NCBI GenBank assembly: GCA_010015655.1
Contig: ML976778.1
Coordinates: 68,168-132,167 of the forward strand
Reading direction: 5' to 3'
Source of the DNA: Bimuria novae-zelandiae CBS 107.79
Taxonomy: Eukaryota; Ascomycota; Dothideomycetes; Pleosporales; Didymosphaeriaceae
DNA length: 64,000 nucleotides
Shown: in pieces, positions 45,828-56,072 of the stretch
Position numbering within the stretch: position 1 is the stretch's first letter
Layout of the letters: the number at the start of each line of letters is the position of its first letter
The notes under the pieces: model-generated
Told to the model about the DNA's origin: nothing
Database searches by the model: none
What the model saw: the letters and a program-made list of their open reading frames with translations, nothing else
Made by a program: the position numbers and the translations under genes

Positions 45828-48308
45828 ATGTACAATTTCAGAGCTACAAACTTCCTCGATCAGCGCAAGAACGTCTTAAATCTGGGTACGAACATGTCCA
45901 AGGAAAGAAGCCTCTACGGCAGCAGTCGCAATAATGAGAGACGACTCATCAGATACGTCGACGGTAAGCTCAAAAATGACACTGTAGCAACCCTGTCTTC
46001 CTCCATCAGGAGATTAGTGTATAAACGGAGTGCTAATCCTTAGTAGACTCGGACACAAATGCATCAGTATCCGCGTCCCACTCCGACGAAATCGACCACA
46101 CGTCTGTACGCGAAACACCGAAGCTTTTCGAACCGTATAGAGAATTTGCAAACTATGTCGCATCTTGCCGATGCCCCCAAATGCAGTACGTCATTCATTC
46201 AGAATACGAGGGACGTTGAAATGCTCTTTAGACAATGGATGAGCGGAAAGAATGAGTCTCGACAGAACCCCTTATCGTGTCGGCTGCTGTTCATGTATGA
46301 GCATGAGGGGCAAGGAAGGAGCCTCCTCACTAGTGCCTAGGCCATACAGCCCGAACGGCCCACCTAGCAACGCATCACTTTTACACCTTAGTTTGTAGTT
46401 GGCTAACGTCTTTCAGGTACTGCATCTCCCTAAGTCGAATGCAGAAAATGTCGCAGATCCAGGTGCATCGCTTGCTGTGACCCAAAAGCTCTAACGACGA
46501 CTAGAATCAACGACAACAAGGTGCAGTGGTGTTGTAGCCGCGGACGTTTGTTTATGATTTGAGTACTCCTTTGCGGGTTCGATGTGCAATATTCCGCATC
46601 CAAGAAACAAGAGGAAACTGTCGTAAAGTCCTCTAACAGCGTTGATTTGGATCCATTCAGTAAATACCAGGGCACTAGAGAAGGTGAAGACACCAGTAAC
46701 GGCATGCTCAAAACCGAACAAGCAGAAAGGACATCGGATCGATTTCTCTCAACAGTTCTATCGTTCTAGCAACATTATTTCCGTCCGCCGCCAACAGAAC
46801 CGCCTTCGACGCCAACCCACCATGAGCAGTATGCTCCATGCTCCTCAACAGCAAGCTTTTGAATAAAGTCGCCGAATTGCTTAGAATCGACTCCTTGAAC
46901 AATATTTCAAAGCGCAAAGATTTATACAACGCACTACTGGCCTTCCTGCGGACTATCGGTACGCATAAGACAACATCAAGCGAGGCCATGTTCAGCGAGC
47001 GTCGAGTCTTACCCCATGCGATCAACATCCTCGTACTCTCGTTTCAGGGACTGCCCTCAGGCGCCAAAGTGGACGACACATCTTCATTAGCAAGTCTTCT
47101 TCGAACCCTCAGTATTCAGAGTAATGCAATGCTGAAAGCCGCGAAGACTAATCGCCAAGAGTTCAATGATTCTGATGGGCACGATCTATGATCTTTCCAC
47201 TTACTTGCTAGGTGACGGAAGCGTTGAACCGTCCACAACCGATTGCGGGTGCATCGACGTTCCAGATGAGAGCATTGTTCCGGATCCTGCGTGCTATTTC
47301 AGCACAACCCTGGCTCAAATGAAAAGTTTGATGCACGAAATTGTGACCCTGAAAACGAGCTTACCACCTGGCATATTTGTCAAACATGGACACAGAAGGC
47401 TCGACATAATGAAGTATGTATTCACGCCATGCAAGGCACTTTGCTAATCCCAGATAGGGTCGTCATCATCGGGCTTGTGGGTACTCTGTACGAAAACGGT
47501 CTTTATGAATTCGACGTGGGCATTGGGCCATACTACCCGCGGGACTCACCAGGTGTCATCTACAGAGGTACCAGCGAGTGAAGACCCACCTTCTCATCGA
47601 GCTCTGCGTTGACCCGCATACCTAAACAGCTCTAGCACCCCACATGGCTCCGGGCACAACACGTACGTACTAGATCCTTAAGACTTTTAGACTCGTGGCA
47701 TGTACAGAGCATGAGAAGCTGACTGGCGAGTAGCGTGTATTCCTCTCCTCAACGGAACGGTTGGTAACCGTGGATAATGGCGGCCCAGCATCTCAACAAT
47801 CTTGCAAGTCCTGATCATCATCCAGGCCATGATTCGCGGTGAGCCCTTGGCCACCCAGACCGAAACACCGAGGGGAGGCGGTGCCAGGATCATAAACAAC
47901 CGCACTAATCCTCACGGCCATCAGAGCACCTACACGACACTTCTAAACATGATAAGCGCCGACATAGTCCCATGGGCGGAGAATCCTCCGCAACTTTGGT
48001 GGGATGTAGTAAAACTACACTTCAAGAAGAATGGGCATAGCATCTTGAGAGCTGTTGAACGATGGGTTCAAAAGCTAGATGATACGCCACCAAAAATTTG
48101 GGAGATCAATTAACATGCCAATGGCTACATGTCGAGGCTACAGAAGGCGATGGAGAAGTATGGCGCAACCTATGTCATGCAGATTCCGAGGGATGAGCAT
48201 CGTAGGCAACACTCGCAAGATCCTCAGGGGAGTGGCAATAGGGCGCGGGCGCTTCCCACCTGGGATCAAATTGGTGGAAATAGAGGGACAGGACATGATC
48301 CTTTCTAG
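45828..48308 (+). pseudogene. decayed ubiquitin-conjugating enzyme (BIRC6/UBE2O-like UBC domain) gene
   Basis: Pieces of one long protein lie in order. First comes a Ser/Asp-rich head (45828-45963, then after a likely intron from 46047), then a zinc-type segment (YVASCRC then PKCSTSFIQNTRDVEMLFRQ) split by a run of five C at 46174-46178 that shifts the frame. Next are QWCCSRGRLFMI and a TGA at 46560 before VLLCGFDVQY, a helical block KLLNKVAELLRIDSLNNISK after a TGA at 46823, a frame change near 47166, and the UBC core LKTSLPPGIFVKHGHRRLDI. An intron (47414-47457) is followed by VVIIGLVGTLYENGLYEFDV, the presumed active-site region CIPLLNGT (Cys codon 47736), TAA at 47775, STILQVLIIIQAM, TAA at 48111 and a tail to TAG at 48306. 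Four in-frame stops and at least two frameshifts mean it is dead or badly damaged. Confidence 0.75.
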
Positions 48309-48724
48309 TAGGTCACACAGGGAGTTCGCATCCCTCGCAAAGACCTGTCTCTGTTTGTGCCTGGACGAGAACCGCGCTTCTAGCAAGACTATCCAGCGTG
48401 CTTCCTGGACCTATCGGAGCTTTGAGAGGTGTAAATGTAGAAGATAGCAAATGAATTTCCATCCGCGCTTGTGTAGGTCAGACGGCTCGCGAGATGTGGA
48501 AAGGTTGATGTTGTAGGTCACGTCACGTGGTGTCCGTGCAGTATCTCCGGCGCCGACAGTTGACGAGCGATTCCAACACGAACCTCACAGCTCCACCCAC
48601 GGCCACGACCGTCTCGCGTACCTTTACGTACCCCGCAGATCTCTACGTCCTCCCTCTACTACTCACTTCCGATCCTGCAAAATATATACCGAGCGCCCTA
48701 CGACTTCATTGCGACCCCGCCACC
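48309..48724. promoter_or_regulatory. RPN5 promoter region
   Basis: A 416-bp region upstream of RPN5 with a pyrimidine-rich leader just before the ATG and a CACGTG site. No coding frame is convincing. Confidence 0.5.
48524..48529 (+). promoter_or_regulatory. E-box CACGTG upstream of RPN5
   Basis: A CACGTG palindrome inside tcacgtcacgtggtg lies 196 bp upstream of the start codon. The overlapping CACGTC half-site gives two tandem near-matches. Binding is inference. Confidence 0.35.
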
Positions 48725-50414
48725 ATGTCAAGCGGGCAGGTGCTCAAGGCCGAGAAGGACTTCACGAAGGAGGCCGACAAGGTTATTCCAGAGGCGGAGA
48801 AGATTGGATCTGTATGTATGGACTGTCTGCGATGCAAACAGAGCTGACAGTAGCTATAGAGCAACCCGCAAGCAGCAATCGAGAAGCTACTTGTGCTTGA
48901 GAAGCAGACCCGTCAGGTATAGCGACCTCTCCAAGCCGGCGCAAACACGGTATACTGATATATCGAAGGCCTCCGATCTTGCTTCTACCTCCCGTACCCT
49001 CGTAGCGATATGCACAATAGCCAAGAATGCCGGCGACTGGAGTTTGCTCAACGAGCAGGTGCTGCTGCTTTCCAAGAAGCATGGTCAGCTCAAGCAGGCC
49101 ACCACCAAGATGGTGCAGACGGTGATGGGCTTCTTGGATGAGACACCGAACCTCGAGACTAAGTTGTCTGTCATCGAGACATTGCGGACGGTCACCGAGG
49201 GCAAGGTACGTGGCGCATCGACGTTGAAAGGCGGGAACGCGCTGACAACATATGGTAGATCTTTGTCGAAGTCGAGCGAGCTAGGATCACGAGGATACTC
49301 TCCAACATCAAGAAGGAGCAAGGTGATATCAATGCGGCGACAGATATCTTGTGCGAGTTGCAGGTGGAGACGTTTGGTTCCATGACGCGCCGCGAAAAGA
49401 CCGAGTTCATCCTACAGCAGGTATCGCTGTGCATAGAGAAGGGCGACTGGACACAGGCAGGCATTCTTGCTAGGAAGATCAGCACCCGGTATTTCACGCG
49501 CAAGCCGAAGAAGTCGCCCGAGCAGTTGGAGAAGGAGCAGAAGGAGCGGGAAGAGAAGGAGAAGAATCGGAGTGCCGATGATCCGCCAATCGAGCCCGAG
49601 GACGATGTCACCGACTTGAAGCTCCGATATTACGAGCAGCAGATCACGTTAGCCAAGCACGAGCACAAGTATCTTGACGTGTGCAAGCACTACCGGCAGG
49701 TGTTGGACACTGAGGCGGTGGAGGAGGATCCGAACAAGCTCAAGGCCGTATGTGATATGTCTCTGTATTCTGTGACATCTCTAACTAGCGCAGATCCTCC
49801 AACGCGTCATCTACTTCATCATCCTCGCACCCTATGACAACGAGCAGTCCGACCTTGTCCACCGCATCCAACGAGACTCGCGCAACTCGATGATACCGCA
49901 AGATGCGCAACTAGTCAAGCTCTTCACCGTCCCGGAGCTAATGCGATGGCCAATGGTAGCGAAGCAGTTTGGCCCCCACCTCACGGAAACGGACGTGTTC
50001 GATGCTGAGGCGGATGATTCGGACGACCCGAAGGCGCACAAGAGGTGGCAAGATCTGCGCAAGCGAGTGATCGAGCACAATGTCCGTGTGGTGGCGAAAT
50101 ACTACACTCGCATCCAGATCCCGCGGTTAACGGAACTCCTCGATCTGACCGAGGACGAGACGGAGAAGTACATCAGCGAGCTGGTAACGGCAAAGACCAT
50201 CTACGCTAAGATTGACCGACCAGCCCGCATCGTCAGCTTCGCTAAGCCTAGAGACGCCGATGATGTGCTGAACGAGTGGAGCGGCAACATGAAGAGCTTG
50301 CTCGGACTGCTTGAGCGTATCGATCATTTGATTACCAAGGAGGAGATGATGGCGCGCATCCAAGGCGCCAAGTTGGACAAGAGCAACAAGCTTGCTAAGG
50401 GCAAAGCGAAATAA
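48725..50414 (+). CDS. RPN5: 26S proteasome regulatory subunit Rpn5
   Basis: Five exons, 48725-48811, 48860-48916, 48969-49205, 49259-49747 and 49794-50414, give 496 residues. All introns fall between codons, with gta donors; acceptors end tag, aag, tag and cag. Rpn5 is a PCI-domain lid subunit of the proteasome that contacts Rpn11. Recognised blocks include LLVLEKQTRQASDLASTSR, LCELQVETFGSMTRREKTEF, LRYYEQQITLAKHEHKYLDV and the PCI region with LTELLDLTEDETEKYISELV. The C-terminal Lys-rich tail is typical. The gene is convergent with the FSH hydrolase; the stop codons are 186 bp apart. Confidence 0.96.
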
Positions 50415-50600
50415 GCATTTTGTCGGACCTAGGGTTTGCGGGACAAGGATCATGATTAGTCTAGAATTCGGTGAGCCTCTATGATTCTGGCTCGCGCTTA
50501 TAGTGCGCATGTAATATAGACGTCCAAATACGCCGTGTGGTCTATCCTCTATATGCAACGCCATGCCAAACCCCAGAGGTATCTCAAACACAGTCCAGGT

Positions 50601-51434
50601 CTAGAACGGCACATCCATATCCTCCACACTCTCTTCTTTCGTCTCTCCATGCTCTGCCTTGTGCAGCACCTCCTTAATGAACCCAACCAGTGCCGCAACA
50701 TACGTCTTCTGCGTAGTCAAAAAGTGCCCGCCAGGATGATACACGACCCTTCCCTCGCTCCCCTCGCACTTCTCCACGAGCGCCAAGCTCCTCGCCTCCT
50801 CCACAACCGTATCCAAGCTCCCAATAAAATGCAGCATCGGCGTCTTAATCTTCGGCTCGTAAAACCCTCGATACAGATCCACCCCTCTCGCCGCGAACCC
50901 AGAGTAGCTCACCGCAAACTTGAGCGGCGGATGGATCGTCTCCTCAATGTATCCCGTATCCGCCTCAAAGCTCTGCGGAAACGACATCCCACCCTCTTTA
51001 TACAGCGCCTCGAACGCCACGCGCCGCCCGGGCTCGAGCAGGGACGCGAGCATGCCCGCCATGGCGCCGCCCTGCGAGAACCCGATTACGCCGTCAAACG
51101 GCCCCTCTGTCTTCAGCACCTCCGCTAGTTTCTCCAGGCCGAGCTCGAGGCCTTCGTACCGATACGGTTCACTCTCGCCTTTCCGCCGCCACCACGCCCA
51201 CGCGTCCGTCTCCTCCTCCTCGCCCTCCTTCGCGTCGTTCGACGCCGGGAATGGGATATCCGCTGGCGCAAGACGGATCGGTGCCGTCGGAAAAGAAAAG
51301 GTTACTCCGGCTGGGAAGGCTTTGAGGAGGGACTTTTCGAGCGCGCGGGTTTTGGCGTGGAAGTTGGGGCCGGATTGCGTGAAGCCGTGGATCATAAGGA
51401 TTTTTAGAGGGCGCGTTGGCGTTGGCGTTGCCAT
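50601..51434 (-). CDS. FSH1-family serine hydrolase
   Basis: A single exon of 277 residues from ATG at 51434; an in-frame ATG at 51503 would add 23 residues but gives an unlikely His/Leu-rich start. The alpha/beta-hydrolase fold is evident: LKILMIHGFTQSGPNFHAKT at the N-terminus, the nucleophile elbow GVIGFSQGGAMA, the acid in FIGSLDTVV, and the histidine in HPGGHFLTTQ. These are the catalytic triad and order of fungal FSH1 proteins. The substrate is unknown. The C-terminus is acidic (EESVEDMDVPF). Codon third positions are strongly GC-biased, in keeping with an expressed gene. Confidence 0.88.
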   Translation of the reverse strand: MATPTPTRPLKILMIHGFTQSGPNFHAKTRALEKSLLKAFPAGVTFSFPTAPIRLAPADIPFPASNDAKEGEEEETDAWAWWRRKGESEPYRYEGLELGLEKLAEVLKTEGPFDGVIGFSQGGAMAGMLASLLEPGRRVAFEALYKEGGMSFPQSFEADTGYIEETIHPPLKFAVSYSGFAARGVDLYRGFYEPKIKTPMLHFIGSLDTVVEEARSLALVEKCEGSEGRVVYHPGGHFLTTQKTYVAALVGFIKEVLHKAEHGETKEESVEDMDVPF

Positions 51435-52121
51435 GGTGAGGCGGTAGAGGGTGAGGAGGTGCCGCGGGGAGAGGTGCGTGTAGCGGTGGAGGGCGTGGGG
51501 CATAGAGAGAGGTGGATAGTGAATTTGGAGAGTTGGTCGGAATTCGGAATGCGGGTGGGATGGCGTGGGGTTGCGTCACTAGTTGGTTTCGGAGGGGAAG
51601 GTTTTGCCGAGGGAAGGTTTACACGTCCTGTTCCTTCACTTCCTCTTTTCTACGAGGAGCTCGTTTTTAGTGAGACATATGCCAAGGTTTTTCGATCTGA
51701 CAGCCCAACACTAAAACTCTTTAAAATAATTAATAAAAAAGGTTAAATATATAAGAGAATAGCTCTAGCTCTCCTATTTTAGCTCTTAAATGTTTATAAA
51801 TTAATATTTGATATTGCGGTTGTCATGCAGCACTGTTAGATTGAAAACATCTTGGCATATTCCTCACTAAAAACGAGCTCCTCGTAGACAGCGTTCTTTT
51901 CAAGGACGATTCTAGAATGGCAATCATCTCAAGTCATTCCTGCCTGATTGCTGGTAATTATCGAGCTTGGGTTTTCATAGCAGGGTGGCAACGACCTTGT
52001 GGTGTAGAAAAATGGTCGTCCACGTTCGACCTATAACTTGTATTCGAGAATGTTAAAAGCCCACCAGATATATAGCATCATATACGAAGGTCCAAAGCGT
52101 CAAAATGTTTGTTTAATTACT
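51435..52121. other. intergenic with a MITE
   Basis: This region separates the FSH hydrolase 5' end from the macrodomain-sirtuin 3' end. Its centre is taken up by the inverted-repeat element at 51653-51884; nothing else is recognised. Confidence 0.5.
51653..51884. mobile_element. MITE with ~50-bp terminal inverted repeats and TA target site
   Basis: The left end (CGAGGAGCTCGTTTTTAGTG...) and the reverse complement of the right end match over about 50 bases with a few mismatches, through atatgccaag and into tctRacag. Both ends abut TA, as for Tc1/mariner-type insertions. The 232-bp element is non-coding with a very AT-rich core. This is a small non-autonomous DNA transposon; no autonomous partner with these ends is in the window. 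Confidence 0.8.
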
Positions 52122-53981
52122 TCAAGTCAGCGTACGACGCGTAGGAAGTAACTGTGGTAGCGCAATGCTGATATCTCCATCAATACTCGTGGCCAACCCC
52201 TCCTTTTCCAGATCCCACGGTACCTCCGCAGAACTCCCCACTGCTACCCGGACGAGCTTCACGTTCCCATCGCCCTGTCGGACAAGGTCCTCATTCGGCC
52301 ACTTGAGCACACCCGGCGTATTCATGCCCACGCCCAACTCCAGGATCACCGTCTTCCCTTTCGACCCACTAAGGACCTGTCTCCGAAACTCTTTCCAGCG
52401 CGCCTCCCCGGCTGCGAATGGTTTCTCATTAAACCAATCCGCCGCCCTCACGCAAATGAACATGTCCCCACCGCACCTCTCGCACCGCGGAACCGCAGAG
52501 TCATTTTTCAGTGTTTGCGTAATGGGATCTAGGTGAGGCAGTGCTTGGGCGAGCACCGGCGCGGTAGCCACGTACGACTCGGGTGTACAATTTCCTACGC
52601 ATTGCAGAACTGCATAGCGCCCCTGCGGCGTGGAGAATCGCCCCTCATCCCATCCATGCGCTAGAAAGAGACCATCTGCATTCGACGTTCTCACGTGCAC
52701 GTTTTCACCAAACCCATCGAGCCATTGAATAAGCTGCGCGTAGAGCGCAGAAGGTGGCCAGTTGCGCACCATGGCAAGGTGCGTGAAGTAGTACCCCCAT
52801 TTCACGCGGTCTGACGGCCAGGAGGTAAAACCGAAGACGTCGTATAAGCGGGCAAGACCGTATTTGAGAAAGGAGGGGAAGTGTTTGCGGAAGAGCGTGG
52901 GAGAGGTGTAGTCGAGGCCCATGGCAGCGGAGAGGCCGGCGCCCGCGCTGACGAGGATGGTGTCGGCTGAGGCGAGCCAGGAACGGGCTTTGTCCATGGT
53001 ATGGCTGGTGCACCTAGGTAGTGCGGGATTTGTAGTACCTAGGGTCTTAGGAGGATGGAAGGTTAGCCGGGATTGGGCGAGGAGAGTGCGGTATAGAACG
53101 TGATCGTCCTCAGTGTAGGTTACGAAGACGACGTCTGTGAGCGTGGCAGAGGGGTGGTGTGCGAACCATGCGGCGACCGTGTCGATTGCGATGCCCGCAG
53201 CGAATTTTGCAGGGAATGCGAAGAGACCGGTGGATATGCCGCAGAGAGCTATACTCTTGCCTTCCGTCGATCCTGGGAGTCTGTCCGCTTCCTCGAGCAC
53301 GGAGTAGTAGCATTGACTGAGCTGCTGCTTTTCCGCGTCAGTTGGCTCGGAACCTTTCTCTAGCTCAGGCCCAACGGTATGGATGACGAAGTCACATGGC
53401 AAGCAATACGCCTGTGTAGTGACGGCGTCGCCTACGGATAATGCCTCGTGCTGATTCCTCTTCGACGCGATTTCGAAACATTCCTGTCGTAGGCGGGGAC
53501 CAGCCCAGGAGTGGATGACGTTGTCGATGCACCTATGCGTGGGTTGGAAGCATCCCAGCATCTGGGAGTTCGCGGCGTTGGTGATGGCGGTGGTGCCTGG
53601 CGCGAGCGTGGTTATGTCATCTTTCCAGAGCCGAATATTTACTAATGGGTAATCTCCTTGGCCGATGGTAGCTAGACACGGAATACTGCTGACCTGACAT
53701 TTTCATGTGAGCATATGGTCATTGATATGATCGTGTACCTAGGTAAGACTTACTGGCGTGAGAACACGATGATTGCGCTCGTGAAGCAGAATCTGGTCAA
53801 TATCCCGTAGTACATGTTCAGGTAGCGCCGGAACTGGTGAACGAATGCAAAGAAGCAGTCGTAAGAATTGCAGCTGCGTTGAAGAATCGTGATAGTCCGG
53901 ATGCTGGAGAAGATGTCGAGTATGCGGGTTACGAGACTCGGTGATGAGGAATCGAACGGTTCGCTCCAAAGTTGCTTCCAT
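52122..53981 (-). CDS. zinc-macrodomain fused to class M sirtuin (SirTM-like ADP-ribosyltransferase)
   Basis: Two exons on the minus strand, 53981-53754 and 53693-52122, give 599 residues; the intron 53694-53753 is gtaagt...cag. Residues 1-76 are helical. A macrodomain follows: IRLWKDDITTLAPGTTAITN, then the zinc-type signature GCFQPTHRCIDNVIH (about 123-137) and CGISTGLFAFP. The sirtuin half has SAGAGLSAAMG (about 325-335), TSNADGLF (about 412) and four zinc cysteines (CVGNC, RCERC). The typical deacetylase motifs (GIPDFR, NIDxLH) are replaced as in SirTM. Bacterial SirTMs ADP-ribosylate a lipoylated carrier protein and their partner macrodomains remove the mark; fungal fusions of the two are known. 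Activity and target here are inference. Confidence 0.9.
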
Positions 53982-54324
53982 CTTTCTATTTTCCACAAAC
54001 CTATATCCACACAGTAATAATTCAGTTACAGCGGTGGAGAGTACCGTCTGAACCAGAGGTTATGTATCTCTAGGAACTGTTTTGCTGTTTTGCCGTTTCC
54101 GGACATTGCACGGCAATTACTAACCTGTTTACATATTGGCGGAAATGCTCCGCGCCACGACGAAAATAGGAGTCGTTACATTTCGAATTCGCCCTTGTGT
54201 ATCGGCAGGGATGTTCGGAAAACAAGAAGCTTTTAGCCTTGGTGGAAATTACAAGGCAGACCTTGAAGTGAAGTGCCAAACATTGCAGAGACAGGCTCTC
54301 GCGTAAAGCTAAAAGCTAGCTATA
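53982..54324. other. promoter side of the macrodomain-sirtuin gene up to the transposon nest
   Basis: A 343-bp stretch of normal composition before the abrupt shift to AT-rich repeat DNA at the pogo-like TIR. No gene is seen. Confidence 0.5.
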
Positions 54325-54370
54325 CCGTGTCTCGGCAGTCAGTGCGCAACATCACTCAATGCGCAACCCC
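54325..54370 (+). repeat. left TIR of the interrupted pogo-like element
   Basis: It begins CCGTGTCTCGGCAGTC directly after TA and matches the reverse complement of 60988-61033, with only C/T or G/A differences. Confidence 0.85.
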
Positions 54371-55867
54371 AACATGATCGCGACGTCAATAATATAAGGC
54401 TATAGAGCTCTATATAAAAGCTATTATTATAAAACTTTTAGTAGAGAGGTTTCCTAGGTCTATAGATAATTACTAGTAACTTAGATTATAAATATCTACT
54501 TAGTATTCTAACTAAATAGCTATTACGTAATAATAGCGTTAATAAGGTAAATACTATTATATTAACGCGTATAAGTGCTAGCGTAGATTTCTTCCTCTTT
54601 ATAACTCTATAAGTAGCTTTTAAGGCTCTTTAACTTCCCTTTTTAGCAATTTTAAGATATCCTTAAAGTTATTATTAAGCCTTATAAGCCTATTAATAGA
54701 AGTATTACTTAATAGCCTAATTAGCTTTCTTTTTAGCGCGCGTATTTTTAGCTACTACTTACGTAACGCGCCTTTCTTAAAGTAAATAAGCTTTAAGCTA
54801 TTTATTAGCTTTCTATATCTTTTATTATTAACTTTTTTAGAGTTATAATTATTCTTTTTTAATTTTTTATTAACTAAGAAAATCGTGCGCTCTTTATACT
54901 TAAGTAGGTAATTAAAAAATAGCTTTTTTATACTACTCCTTAGGTTACTCTAAGGGTAGAGTCTTACCTTTTATTTAACGCTATTTTTTATTTTTTAAAG
55001 CCTTTTAAAGGCCCTTATTCTTATACTCTAAGAGTTACTTTTATATAAAAATTAAGTATATTATCTAACTAAGCTTACGTAACTCCTTAGTTATAACATC
55101 CTTAATAGTAAAGCGTAATAGTTACTTTATTTTATACTAATCTAATACGCTAAGTACTAATATAAAGCTTTTTTATAATTTTACCTCTAAAGAGGACTCC
55201 TTATTAAATTACTTAAAGATAAATATAAGATCTAGTAGCAAGATATTTATATACTTAAAAGTCTTAGTAATTAATTATAGCGTAACTAACGTAGTTTAGG
55301 CCCTTTAAAAAAGTATAAAGAAGTCTCTTTTAGTAACTATTAATAGTTTTTAGCTCTTATATAGATAGGCGTTAAGCTTATTAGAGTAGATAGCTAAGAG
55401 AGACTTAAATATATATACGTTAAAAGGCTATAACGTATGCGTTAAATAAGGGGAAAATATAATTAAAAGGATTCTATTCTAGTTATAATAGTTAATAAAA
55501 TCTATAGTAACGTAAGATCTATAGCTATTAAAGATTAAAAGTTAATATACTTATTAAGCCTTTTTAGCTTTCTCTCTTATATAGTAATTAAATACTTCTT
55601 AAAGCTATTAATAGCCTATCTCGTTATTTAACTAGCTAGAGGGAGATAAGGTAATAAAGACTTTATAGTATTAAAAATTAATTTTTTTTAGCTTAATTAT
55701 AGACTCTCGGCATTAAATTAATAAATTAGTAATAAATTAATAATAAATCTATTAGCGCATACACATGCGATAATTAAGATCTACTTATAGCTATTATTTT
55801 ATATAGATTACTTTACTTAGCGACTTTTATATAGAGGCCTGATAAAAATCCTTTTTAAGTAACTAGT

Positions 55868-55872
55868 AATAC
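55868..55872 (+). repeat. target-site duplication AATAC, left copy
   Basis: The five bases before the left LTR are AATAC, identical to the five bases after the right LTR (60446-60450). This shows a single, undisturbed retrotransposon insertion. Confidence 0.9.
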
Positions 55873-56072
55873 TGTTGGTAGGCCTTTGTACGATCGTACG
55901 GGTGATAACAGTAACGAATGTCTTGTATATTGCTATTGGTATATTCTATCTATGAACGTGGGTGCTACGAAGGTATACATGGGCTCGGTGCGAGTCGGAC
56001 CGAAGTAGGATCAAGGCGGTACGTTGGGCAGCATCAAGCAGCCTCAGGCGATGGGATATGTGTATACTAACA
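55873..56072 (-). repeat. LTR (left; 3' LTR of the minus-strand element)
   Basis: A 200-bp repeat starting TGTTGGTAGG and ending TACTAACA. It differs from the other LTR at about seven positions, all transitions. Confidence 0.93.
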
